From positions 1 through 22,303 of the forward strand of contig CALCVP010000035.1 in assembly GCA_937907705.1 (NCBI GenBank): DNA of 22,303 nt, in the 5' to 3' direction. How positions within the stretch are numbered: position 1 is the stretch's first letter; each line of letters starts with the position of its first letter. This stretch comes from an uncultured Prevotella sp. Lineage in GTDB: Bacteria; Bacteroidota; Bacteroidia; Bacteroidales; Bacteroidaceae. The notes beneath the pieces were generated by a model. It was not told the DNA's origin. It saw only the letters and a program-made list of their open reading frames with translations, and ran no database searches. Shown here piece by piece: positions 14,388 through 22,303 of this stretch. Position numbers and translations under genes: made by a program.

Positions 14388-16715
14388 ATGACTATAAAAA
14401 ACTTTATTGTCTGCACGCTACTTGCCTTTTTACAGACTACAGCCATAGCCAACAATGTGCTATGGTATCAACAGCCCGCCAGCAAATGGATGGAAGCCCT
14501 GCCTATCGGCAACGGGCGCTTAGCAGCCATGGTCTATGGTGGACCGTGTAAAGAACAGATTGCCCTCAATGAGATTAGTCTCTGGTCTGGACAGGCAGAT
14601 TCTACCAACAACAATCTATGTGGAAGAGCCAAGCTTGACGAGATGCGCCAATGCTTCTTTAAAGGTGACCCTGAACGAGGCAATGAATTGGGCAACAAAT
14701 ACTTGAATGGCTTTGGGCGTTCTTTTGGCACACATCTGCCATTGGGCGATATCGTGATGGACTTTATTTACCCTCAAACATCTATCCGCAACTATCGCCG
14801 CCAGCTTGATATGAATACTGGCGTGGCCCGTGTTCAGTTTACATGTGGCAACACAGACTACTGCAGAGAATACATAGCCAGCTATCCCGACCAAGTAGTT
14901 GCCGTACGCCTTACAGCCAGCAAGCCAGGCGCTATCAGCATGAACATGGCATTAGCTCTATTGCGCCAAGCTCATGTTACAGCCTCAACAAAAGGCTTGA
15001 CCTATGAAGGAAAAGTGGAGTTTCCGCTGCATGGAAGGGGCGGCGTGCGCTTTTTCGGCAATATCAAATTGCTGCCGGAAGGGGGTATGCTTACTCATAG
15101 TGGTTCGACCGTAAGCATCAGCAAAGCCAATGCGTTGACTATAATAATGGACTTGCGCACTGATTATAACGATACTGCATACACACAGACCTGCAACAAA
15201 AACATAGAAAAGGCAACAGCCAAAAGCTTTGAACAGCTCAAAGCTGCCCACACAGCAGACCATGCAGCCCTGTTCAGCCGCATGAGCTTCCAATTAGGTA
15301 ATGAAGACACCTCTTCTTTACCCACCGACACTCGCCTGAAGTTAGTGCAGGCTGGTGCCACAGACCCCTCACTTGACGCCTTGTTCTTTCAGTATGGACG
15401 CTATATGCTCATAGCTTCCTCCCGCCCTAACGGCACACCCTTGTGTGCCAACCTGCAAGGTATATGGAATGACAACAGAGCCTGTAATATGCCATGGACC
15501 TGCGACTATCATCTCGACATCAACATTCAGCAAAACTATTGGTCTGCCAACCGCACCAATTTGGCAGAATGCAACGAGCCGCTGTTTAACTATATCCGGT
15601 TCTTGGCAAAAAATGGTGCCGCAACAGCCCGCAAGATGTATGGCAGCAGAGGCTGGGTGGCACATACCGTGTGCAACGCCTGGGGTTATACTGCGCCTGG
15701 ATGGGGCGTAGGTTGGGGCATGAATGTTACGGGCGGTGCATGGCTCGCCACTCATTTGTGGAGTCATTACTGCTACACGCAAGACCAGTTGTGGCTCAAG
15801 CAGGTGGGCTACCCACTGCTCAAGCAAACGGCCCTGTTCTTCATAGACTATATGACTACCGACCCTAACACCGGATATTTAGTTACCGGACCCAGTATAT
15901 CGCCCGAAAACGGCTATGTGTCCAAACGGGGAAACCATTTGAGTCTGGCCATGATGCCTACAATAGACCGTGATATTGTGCAGTATATCTATGCGGCATG
16001 TATAGCATCTGCCAAGATATTGAATACGGACAAGCCACTGCACCAACGTTTGGAAAAAGACATCAAGCGCTTGCCTCCATTGCAAATAGGCAGTAACGGG
16101 CAGATACAAGAGTGGCTGTACGATGTACGCCGAAGTGACCCTTCACACCGCCATTCGTCCCACTTGCTGGCACTTTTCCCGCTCAATCAGATTTCTTATG
16201 CCAAGGAAGCCAAGCTCATGGCGGCAGCAAGAAAAGGGCTGGAAGCGCAAACTGCATCTCCCAACTGGGAAGACACTGAGTGGAGCACGGCCAATATGTT
16301 GTGTTTCTACGCCCGACTAAAGGATGCGCCTATAGCCTATGGATGGCTTCAGAACCTCTTTAAGCGTTTTACGCGCGAAAATCTTATGACTGTGTCGCCG
16401 GCAGGAGTGGCCATGGCTGAAAACGATATCTTTAGTTTTGACGCCACAGAAGCCAGTGTAGCAGGCATGTGCGAAATGCTATTGCAAAGCTACGATGGCT
16501 GCATAGAGCTACTGCCTGCCCTACCCCAGCAATGGGCCGACGGCTCTATCAAAGGACTTTGCGCAGAAGGTGGACTTACGGTAGACATGGAATGGCACCA
16601 CGGAAAGATACAAACGGCTACCATCAAAGCTGCCAATGACTGCACCTTTTATATAAAGGGCATAGCCCAAAAGCAAACAATGAAGAAGAGCGAAAGCCAC
16701 ACCTTCAAGTTTTAA
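14388..16715 (+). CDS. Glycoside hydrolase family 95, alpha-L-fucosidase type
   Basis: GH95 enzymes remove terminal alpha-1,2-L-fucose, or alpha-L-galactose in some members, by inversion. The signal peptide is about 1-21. The N-terminal beta domain starts with ANNVLWYQQPASKWMEALPIGNGRLAAMVYG, and LNEISLWSG (60-68) is a family hallmark. The alpha/alpha barrel runs from about 325 to 690 and a C-terminal beta domain from about 700. By motif position the catalytic acid is Glu507 in TGPSISPEN, and the acidic partner of the water-activating Asn is Asp685 in FSFDATEAS. The Asn-x-Asn site reads HLDIN (375-379), so Asn379 is kept but the first Asn is Asp377. LLPALPQQW (708-716) is also typical. At 775 residues it is full length. 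It has its own terminator at 16779-16810 and belongs with susCD by context. Substrate preference is inferred, not shown. Confidence 0.92.
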   Translation: MTIKNFIVCTLLAFLQTTAIANNVLWYQQPASKWMEALPIGNGRLAAMVYGGPCKEQIALNEISLWSGQADSTNNNLCGRAKLDEMRQCFFKGDPERGNELGNKYLNGFGRSFGTHLPLGDIVMDFIYPQTSIRNYRRQLDMNTGVARVQFTCGNTDYCREYIASYPDQVVAVRLTASKPGAISMNMALALLRQAHVTASTKGLTYEGKVEFPLHGRGGVRFFGNIKLLPEGGMLTHSGSTVSISKANALTIIMDLRTDYNDTAYTQTCNKNIEKATAKSFEQLKAAHTADHAALFSRMSFQLGNEDTSSLPTDTRLKLVQAGATDPSLDALFFQYGRYMLIASSRPNGTPLCANLQGIWNDNRACNMPWTCDYHLDINIQQNYWSANRTNLAECNEPLFNYIRFLAKNGAATARKMYGSRGWVAHTVCNAWGYTAPGWGVGWGMNVTGGAWLATHLWSHYCYTQDQLWLKQVGYPLLKQTALFFIDYMTTDPNTGYLVTGPSISPENGYVSKRGNHLSLAMMPTIDRDIVQYIYAACIASAKILNTDKPLHQRLEKDIKRLPPLQIGSNGQIQEWLYDVRRSDPSHRHSSHLLALFPLNQISYAKEAKLMAAARKGLEAQTASPNWEDTEWSTANMLCFYARLKDAPIAYGWLQNLFKRFTRENLMTVSPAGVAMAENDIFSFDATEASVAGMCEMLLQSYDGCIELLPALPQQWADGSIKGLCAEGGLTVDMEWHHGKIQTATIKAANDCTFYIKGIAQKQTMKKSESHTFKF

Positions 16716-16778
16716 GCAATACACTTTTTATCAACTATAATCAAGTAAAGTAAATTCAGGTATCAGTTTCAGGATGAC

Positions 16779-16810
16779 GATGGCAGACTTATTCTATCAA
16801 GTCTGCCATC
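16779..16810 (+). terminator. Rho-independent terminator of the GH95 gene
   Basis: GATGGCAGACTT (16779-16790) pairs perfectly with AAGTCTGCCATC (16799-16810) around an 8-nt loop, followed at once by TTTTGTTT. It begins 64 nt after the GH95 stop and separates that transcript from susCD. Confidence 0.85.
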
Positions 16811-16844
16811 TTTTGTTTCCTTTATATTCAGCAATGAATACTCA

Positions 16845-16953
16845 AGCAATGAAGCTGCTCGCCGGAGCTATGCAATCGGATGCCGAAAGCAGTGCAATCG
16901 GAATGTGATAGCTATGCAATCAGAATACGATAGCAATGCAATTGGAAAGCGAT
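16845..16953 (+). repeat. 22-bp imperfect tandem repeat, four clear units
   Basis: Four units of exactly 22 bp lie head to tail at 16866-16887, 16888-16909, 16910-16931 and 16932-16953. They share the core AGCnnTGCAATCGGA followed by a variable seven bases that mostly end in GAT. A more degenerate 21-bp unit (16845-16865) precedes them, and a partial TGCACAGCAAATGC follows. There are no spacers, so this is not a CRISPR array. A frame can be read through it but shows no ribosome site or recognisable product. Confidence 0.8.
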
Positions 16954-17178
16954 TGCACAGCAAATGCTTTGCCACCTATAAATTATCATATATTACCGAC
17001 ATGGAACAGTTTTTTCTCTACAACAGGGCTTCTCAGCTTTCTCCACATGTTCCATCTGCATGAACCTTATTTTTGCCAAAACGGATTATTTGTGCTAAAA
17101 AAGGCGATAAATGCCCATTTTGAACTATTTTTACTATTTTATGCCATATTTACTTCATTTTTAATATCACAAAATGAG

Positions 17179-17186
17179 TACTTTTG
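17179..17186 (+). promoter_or_regulatory. Candidate -7 element for susC-susD
   Basis: TACTTTTG matches TAnnTTTG. It would give a leader of about 220 nt before the ATG at 17413. No good -33 element was seen and no better motif occurs closer to susC, so the long leader is plausible but not certain. Confidence 0.4.
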
Positions 17187-17412
17187 CTAACGAAAAAGCT
17201 AAAAAACGCTAGAATAAAGCCAAAGAATTATATGTGAACCATACCACATTTTCATTCTATACAGCTTGACATTCAAGAGGAAGAAAACGGCTATCAGAAA
17301 ATATCACAAAGAAATCTGCCAGCCATCAATAGCCAGTCCTTCCATGATGTATTAACCGCGAATCATAAAAAATTCAAATACTTTACGTTAACTTATCAAA
17401 CAACGAATAAAC

Positions 17413-20400
17413 ATGAAAAGTAGACTTCTATCTTTGTTTGCCCTGACGCTACTCAGCACTCAAATGAGTTTCGCACAGTCGAAAATCACAGGACAAGTAT
17501 TAGACGAGAGTTCCGAACCACTGATTGGCGCATCTGTAAAAGTGAAAGGTACGGCCATAGGAACGCCCACAGACCTTGACGGAAACTTTTCTCTCGACGT
17601 GAAACCCGGTACCATTTTAGAGGTATCTTATTTAGGCTATACCACACGTGAGGTAAAAGTTACGGCATCCAATAAGCTGAAAATTATTCTGAAAAGTGAT
17701 GACAACCAGCTGGAAGGCGTTGTAGTGGTAGGTGTACTGATGAAAAAAAGCGATCTTACAGGAGCCGTATCACATGTCAATGCCGATGTACTTACAGAAA
17801 AGCCTGTAACCAATATCAATGAGGCCTTGCAAGGTCGTGTAGCCGGTGTCAACATTTCCAAAGGCGTAACGCCAAGCGATGATTCGTCCATTAAGATACG
17901 TGGTACCAACACTATCAATTCCGGTTCATCTCCAATCTATGTAGTAGACGGCTTGGTAATGGACAACCAGTTTGGCTTTTACAACTCTATCAATGTAAAT
18001 GATGTTGAGTCTATCGAGGTACTCAAAGACGCTTCTGCCACCGCTCTCTATGGTTCCCGCGGTGCCAACGGTGTTATCGTGGTTACAACCAAGAAAGGCA
18101 AGAAAGGCGAAGGACAGGTATCTTATGACGGTTGGGTATCATTCTCGTCGATGGGACACCGACCGGAAACCATGACAGCGCAACAGACTTTCGACTTGCG
18201 CGCCGAAGCCTACATGAACGGCTATGCCTACAACCACCCCAATGCTTCCAGTGATCAATTGAAAAACTATTGGGACAACACTATCATGGGCTCTAACACC
18301 ATCTTCTCTGAAGAGGAATTTGCAGGCTATCGTAGCGGAAAAACTTATGATTGGCTCAAGCAGGTAACCAAAACCGGCATCGAACACAACCACAGTGTGA
18401 GCTTTTCCAAGGCCTCAGACACCAACAATCTCTATGTAAGTTTAGGATACAGCGGCCTTGACGGTGTGGTAAAGGGCACCAAGCAAGACAAGTATTATGG
18501 TCGTATCAATGCAGAAAGCACTATCAAGCCTTGGCTGAAGATTGGTACCAACACCTCCTATACCTATGTGAAAGATGAAATGCCAGACGGCTCTGTCTAT
18601 AACAATGCGCTGCAAAAGTCGAATCCTCTGATTGACTACACACCGTATATGGGCAAGGCTACGCGCTATACCGACTACTATCTCTTTACCTATTGGCGCA
18701 TACATGACAGTGGCGACAATAACAACAACTTTAATCCATTCAACTCAATGGATATCCAGACAGACCGTGAGCGCTACCATTTCACCACATCCAATTATAT
18801 CAACATCAACCCTATCAAGGGCCTCAACCTGCGCTCTACCTTGGCATTTAACCGTGCAGAACAGAGCTGGAACCAGTTTATTCCCAACAATATACAAGAG
18901 GCAAAGCGCTATTATGGCGGCGACAACTTTGCCACGCAACAGCGCTTTGCCGAGACACAATGGCAATGGGACAACACCATCAGCTATGACACACAGATAA
19001 AGGAGAAACACAATCTCAACGCTTTTGTTGGTACATCTGCCTCACGCTATGCTTACAGAACATTGAAAGCCAACGGCCGTCGCTTTGCCGGCAACGAATT
19101 GGGCTATAACGTGCTGCAAGCATCCGCCGACACCAACACCCGCGGTATCGAGTCAGACTATCAGACCAATGCACTCATGTCGTTTGTAGGTCGTGCCAAC
19201 TACAATTATGACTACCGCTACTTCCTGACATTTACAGGTCGCTATGACGGTTCATCCAAGTTTGCTTCCGGCAACCGTTGGGGCTTTATGCCGTCTTTCT
19301 CAGTAGCCTGGGACGTAACCAACGAGAAGTTCTTTCCACAGAGCGGACCTCTCTCTCGCTTGAAAGTGCGCGCTGGCTATGGCGTTGTAGGCAACCAGGA
19401 CATCAGCAATTACCTCTATGCCACACTCTACTCTCCAATGCAATCCAATGGCAATGCCTATTACGGAACTGATGGACGTCGCGGTACACCTAACCTTACT
19501 TGGGAAAAACAGAAGCAGACCAACGTGGGCTTAGACCTCGGTTTCTTCAACAACCGCGTAAATATGGCACTCGACTATTACTTTATCAAGAACTCTAACC
19601 TCTTGATGAGCCACTCTCTCGCCACCACATCAGGTTATACCTATACTACCGAAAACATTGGCGAGCTGCAAAACAAAGGCTTTGAGTTTACCGTCAATGC
19701 CATGCCTATCAACACGAAAGACTTCAAATGGAACATCAGTGCCAATATATCACTCGACCGCAACAAAGTTACCAAACTGTATGGTGGCGTAGATTATATA
19801 CTGAATGGTACCGACCGACAGGGCAATATCTTTATAGGAGAGTCGCTCAGTAATATCTATACCTACAAGGCGGGCGGCATTGCCAACGAAAATAACCGCG
19901 AACTGTGGGAAAACATAGACTTCAACGGGCGTACAGTAGGCTTGGGTGACCTCTTTGCTCTCGACATAAGCGGTCCTGAAGGTAAGCCAGACGGTGTGGT
20001 CAACACCTACGACCGCTATATTTATGGCAATACAGACCCTAAGGCTTACGGTGGTTTCTCTACCGACTTTACATGGAAAGGACTGACCCTTAACGCTGTA
20101 TTCAACTATTCTGTTGGCGGACACCGCATCAGTTCGTACTACGAAGGGCTTATCAGTTCTGTTGGCGAGAGCTATGCTTCGCCCGACTTGATAGACCGTT
20201 GGACTGCCGACAACACCACGGCTTACTTTCCACGTGTAATGGCAGGCACCGAAGGTTACTCTAAATTTCAGGCTGGCGAGACAGACCGCTACATACAGAG
20301 CTCTTCTTATTTGCGTCTGGCTACACTTACTTTGGCTTACAACCTGCCGCAAAACTGGCTGAGCCGCATCAGCATGAAGTCTGCACGCATCTACTTTACA

Positions 20401-20511
20401 GCAAGCAATCTGTTTACCGTTACAGGCTACAAGGGCTTTGATCCAGAGTTAGGCGACTATAATTATCCTCCTACCAGATCATACACCGTTGGTCTCAACT
20501 TTAGTTTCTAA
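17413..20511 (+). CDS. susC: SusC/RagA-family TonB-dependent glycan transporter
   Basis: This is the outer-membrane barrel that imports oligosaccharides captured by its SusD lid, driven by TonB. The signal peptide is about 1-22. A CarboxypepD_reg-like domain (about 24-95) starts SKITGQVLDESSEPLIGASV and includes TDLDGNFSL and YLGYTTREV. The plug domain follows, with INEALQGRVAGVNIS (135-149), IRGTNTINSGSSPIYVVDG (162-180) and VNDVESIEVLKDASATALYGSRGANGVIVVTTKKG (195-229). The rest is a 22-strand type barrel ending YTVGLNFSF with a terminal Phe. At 1032 residues it is of normal length. The usual VVVVGYGT before the plug reads VVVVGVLMKKSDLTGAV here, a small departure. susD starts 30 nt downstream, so the two form an operon. 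The glycan cannot be read from the sequence. Confidence 0.95.
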   Translation: MKSRLLSLFALTLLSTQMSFAQSKITGQVLDESSEPLIGASVKVKGTAIGTPTDLDGNFSLDVKPGTILEVSYLGYTTREVKVTASNKLKIILKSDDNQLEGVVVVGVLMKKSDLTGAVSHVNADVLTEKPVTNINEALQGRVAGVNISKGVTPSDDSSIKIRGTNTINSGSSPIYVVDGLVMDNQFGFYNSINVNDVESIEVLKDASATALYGSRGANGVIVVTTKKGKKGEGQVSYDGWVSFSSMGHRPETMTAQQTFDLRAEAYMNGYAYNHPNASSDQLKNYWDNTIMGSNTIFSEEEFAGYRSGKTYDWLKQVTKTGIEHNHSVSFSKASDTNNLYVSLGYSGLDGVVKGTKQDKYYGRINAESTIKPWLKIGTNTSYTYVKDEMPDGSVYNNALQKSNPLIDYTPYMGKATRYTDYYLFTYWRIHDSGDNNNNFNPFNSMDIQTDRERYHFTTSNYININPIKGLNLRSTLAFNRAEQSWNQFIPNNIQEAKRYYGGDNFATQQRFAETQWQWDNTISYDTQIKEKHNLNAFVGTSASRYAYRTLKANGRRFAGNELGYNVLQASADTNTRGIESDYQTNALMSFVGRANYNYDYRYFLTFTGRYDGSSKFASGNRWGFMPSFSVAWDVTNEKFFPQSGPLSRLKVRAGYGVVGNQDISNYLYATLYSPMQSNGNAYYGTDGRRGTPNLTWEKQKQTNVGLDLGFFNNRVNMALDYYFIKNSNLLMSHSLATTSGYTYTTENIGELQNKGFEFTVNAMPINTKDFKWNISANISLDRNKVTKLYGGVDYILNGTDRQGNIFIGESLSNIYTYKAGGIANENNRELWENIDFNGRTVGLGDLFALDISGPEGKPDGVVNTYDRYIYGNTDPKAYGGFSTDFTWKGLTLNAVFNYSVGGHRISSYYEGLISSVGESYASPDLIDRWTADNTTAYFPRVMAGTEGYSKFQAGETDRYIQSSSYLRLATLTLAYNLPQNWLSRISMKSARIYFTASNLFTVTGYKGFDPELGDYNYPPTRSYTVGLNFSF

Positions 20512-20541
20512 ACGCAAAACACCATTTAAAACGACAAAACT

Positions 20542-22125
20542 ATGAAACTCAGAAATATATTAACCACCGTAGGAGTTGCAGCCATTTCTACCATGACACT
20601 GGCATCATGTTCCGACTTCTTGGACGAAGGTCCAAAGACAGCACTGACAGAAGACGAGATTTACTCAGACACCACAAAGGTGGAATCGACACTGAAGAAA
20701 CTGTACGCTAACTGGGAAGGCACCTTCAAAGACCGCCACCTGTGGGAATGTATGGTAGGAACCGATGAAATACAGTCGGGAGCTTTCCAAGCATTAATGG
20801 AAGACAACAACCGCCGTGGCGCACTCGATATGTACAACGCGTTGCTCACTGCAGACCTGTCTTACATCACAGAACCTTGGAACAACCGCTGGCCGTCAGT
20901 AGGCGAAGCGGCAAAAATCATCAATTCATTAAAGAACGCTGATGTTGACCACAATGCCGACATGGCGCGAATGTACGGCGAGGCAAGCTTCATACGCGGC
21001 TGTCTCAATATGGAACTGACCATGCTCTATGGCCGCATACCTATCATTGACATTGCAAAAGCCGATGAATTAGGCTATGGACGCAAGCCATTGAAAGATG
21101 TGTGGCAGTTCATTATCAATGATTTAGAGCAGGCCGCCAAGTATTGTCCCGAAAAGAACGAGGTGCAACGTGCCACACGATATGCTGCCAACATGATGCT
21201 AGGTTATGCCTACATGGCTGCTCCTGAAGAAACGGGCCTACGCAATTTCAACAAAGCAAAAGACGCACTGCTTATCGTTGTCAATGGTCCTTTCAAGCTG
21301 GTCAACTATGCAGACCTGTTTGATTACAACAAGCCCAATACCAGCGAATCTGTCTTTGAATGGCAGTTTGACCCTCAGACCAATCCTAACCAGTTGCAGT
21401 TTCAGTTGGGATCACGTGCCGCACAAAACTCATTTGGCGGTGACGGTTGCTACTTTGCAGGCTACGACCAAGCCGTACCTACCGAATGGGCTTACAGCAG
21501 CATAGCAGATGGCGGCATTTGGGAAGACGGCGACCTGCGTAAAGAAGTATCCATACGCTATGATTACACCTATATGGGCATCGAAGCAAACATAGACGGC
21601 TGCCTTTGGGAAAACATCGGCGATGACCATGACGAGCTAAAGCCTCATATCAAAAAGTATGAAGACTACCGCACCGACCAATTCTCTGGCTTTGGCATTA
21701 ATAATATGTGGAACTCAGGCAAGAACATTCCTTATCTTCGTTATGCCAATGCTATCTTGCTATACGCTGAATGCCTGAATGAAACAGGACAGACCCCTGA
21801 GGCTGTAAAGCAAGTGAACAAGGTAAGAGAGCGTGCCTTTGACTTCCATCTTCCTGCCGACAAGGCATGGAGCGAGAGCATGAGCCAAAGCCAATTCCGC
21901 ACAGACATCATGACAGAACGCGTAAGGGAACTGTTTGGCGAGCGCTGGCGCAGATTTGACTTGGTACGTACCGGAAAACTGATAGAAGCTGCTTTAGCCC
22001 ACAATAAATGGACCAAACGCAGCGGAACAGCACAGGCTTACAATGCTGTATGGCCTATTCCGCAAACTGAAATCAACCAAAACGAAGACATCTCACAAGA
22101 AGACCAAAATGAAGGCTATAAGTAA
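20542..22125 (+). CDS. susD: SusD/RagB-family surface glycan-binding lipoprotein
   Basis: SusD is a surface lipoprotein that binds the glycan and acts as the lid of the SusC barrel. The N-terminus MKLRNILTTVGVAAISTMTLASC has a lipobox LASC (20-23) with Cys23 as the lipidated residue, followed by SDFLDEGPKT, a typical SusD start. The 527 residues are mostly helical with TPR-like pairs (FIRGCLNMELTMLYGRIPII, RYAANMMLGYAYMAAPE), then YLRYANAILLYAECLNETG and a conserved C-terminal block ITTERVRELFGE-type (IMTERVRELFGERWRRFDLVRTGKL), ending with VWPIPQTEINQNE. It follows susC by 30 nt. No further gene of the locus is visible before the window ends. Confidence 0.95.
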   Translation: MKLRNILTTVGVAAISTMTLASCSDFLDEGPKTALTEDEIYSDTTKVESTLKKLYANWEGTFKDRHLWECMVGTDEIQSGAFQALMEDNNRRGALDMYNALLTADLSYITEPWNNRWPSVGEAAKIINSLKNADVDHNADMARMYGEASFIRGCLNMELTMLYGRIPIIDIAKADELGYGRKPLKDVWQFIINDLEQAAKYCPEKNEVQRATRYAANMMLGYAYMAAPEETGLRNFNKAKDALLIVVNGPFKLVNYADLFDYNKPNTSESVFEWQFDPQTNPNQLQFQLGSRAAQNSFGGDGCYFAGYDQAVPTEWAYSSIADGGIWEDGDLRKEVSIRYDYTYMGIEANIDGCLWENIGDDHDELKPHIKKYEDYRTDQFSGFGINNMWNSGKNIPYLRYANAILLYAECLNETGQTPEAVKQVNKVRERAFDFHLPADKAWSESMSQSQFRTDIMTERVRELFGERWRRFDLVRTGKLIEAALAHNKWTKRSGTAQAYNAVWPIPQTEINQNEDISQEDQNEGYK

Positions 22126-22172
22126 TCATTGGTTGGAAGCTATGTAATTGTTAGTAAAAAAGTGGCAAATCA

Positions 22173-22201
22173 GTCAGGTTGCCCACAACTGGCAACCTGA
22201 C
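22173..22201 (+). terminator. Hairpin after susD
   Basis: GTCAGGTTGCC (22173-22183) pairs perfectly with GGCAACCTGAC (22191-22201) around a 7-nt loop, 47 nt past the susD stop. No T run follows directly on the plus strand, so it may be a weak terminator or a transcript-stabilising hairpin. On the minus strand a T6 run lies beyond the stem, so it might act on a transcript coming from the right. Confidence 0.55.
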
Positions 22202-22303
22202 CTACCGCTTCACTTTTACAGCAAAAGCACTTGTTTAATCACTAATTTATTAGGGTGTCCAGTTCGTTGTACCAAATTTAGCTCACTTTCCTAAGCGTTT
22301 TGG

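Larger units (their letters stand above)
16716..17412. other. 697-nt gap between the GH95 gene and susC
   Basis: The gap holds the GH95 terminator (16779-16810), the 22-bp tandem repeat (16845-16953), an AT-rich stretch with a -7 motif TACTTTTG (17179-17186) and then about 220 nt of leader before susC. The leader shows no hairpin or riboswitch that I recognise. The open stretch 16936-17190 has no support as a gene. Confidence 0.55.

Noticed and set aside
14534..16724. Many open frames overlapping the GH95 gene on both strands
   Set aside because: The GH95 frame is full length with catalytic motifs. The others are by-products of its higher GC content.
16845..16953. CRISPR array
   Set aside because: The units are adjacent and diverged, with no unique spacers of constant length and no cas genes nearby.
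16936..17190. Open reading frame of 84 codons on the plus strand before susC
   Set aside because: It starts inside the tandem repeat, runs through AT-rich DNA, has no ribosome site and its predicted protein shows no domain. Its end overlaps the susC -7 motif.
19750..20352. 200-codon antisense frame inside susC
   Set aside because: It is long but lies wholly within the conserved SusC barrel, and the translation lacks any domain or signal.

Overview
The window is chromosomal DNA from a member of the Bacteroidota, most likely a Prevotella-type gut or oral Bacteroidales. The evidence is a SusC/SusD pair, a GH95 glycosidase, an OprO/P-type porin, a type B (CHU_C) T9SS sorting domain, repeated TAnnTTTG -7 promoter motifs and the near absence of Shine-Dalgarno sequences. 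No rRNA, tRNA, CRISPR array, transposase or complete mobile element was found.

Layout. (1) 1-1430: a secreted beta-propeller-like protein gene broken by several small indels and a 13-bp tandem duplication, followed by an AT-rich gap. (2) 1693-2286: promoter and greA, ending at a 23-bp perfect-stem hairpin shared with the convergent operon. (3) 8681-2405, minus strand: coaX, a FadL-like outer-membrane barrel, lptC, a CBS/CorC membrane protein and a PpiD-like periplasmic foldase. This is a cell-envelope housekeeping cluster with one 14-nt gene overlap and one 6-nt gap. (4) 9253-12879, plus strand: a small exported protein with a gliding/T9SS type B C-terminal domain, then uvrA. (5) 14041-12998, minus strand: an OprO/P porin sharing a hairpin terminator with uvrA. 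(6) 14388-22125, plus strand: a GH95 alpha-L-fucosidase-type enzyme with its own terminator, a 697-nt gap with a 22-bp imperfect tandem repeat, then susC-susD. Region 6 looks like a compact polysaccharide utilisation locus, probably for a fucosylated (or L-galactosylated) glycan, with no regulator in the window.

How the parts work together. LptC exports LPS, PpiD helps fold exported proteins and the FadL-like barrel is a probable customer of that machinery, so the minus-strand operon is mainly envelope assembly; CoaX supplies the CoA pathway. In the right third, SusD would capture a glycan at the surface, SusC would import it with TonB energy, and the GH95 enzyme would remove terminal alpha-linked fucose.

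Nothing here is clearly a new system. The items most worth a second look are the multiply frameshifted propeller gene, the 22-bp tandem repeat between the GH95 gene and susC, the GH95 active-site variant, and the possible operator sites between the porin and GH95 genes.
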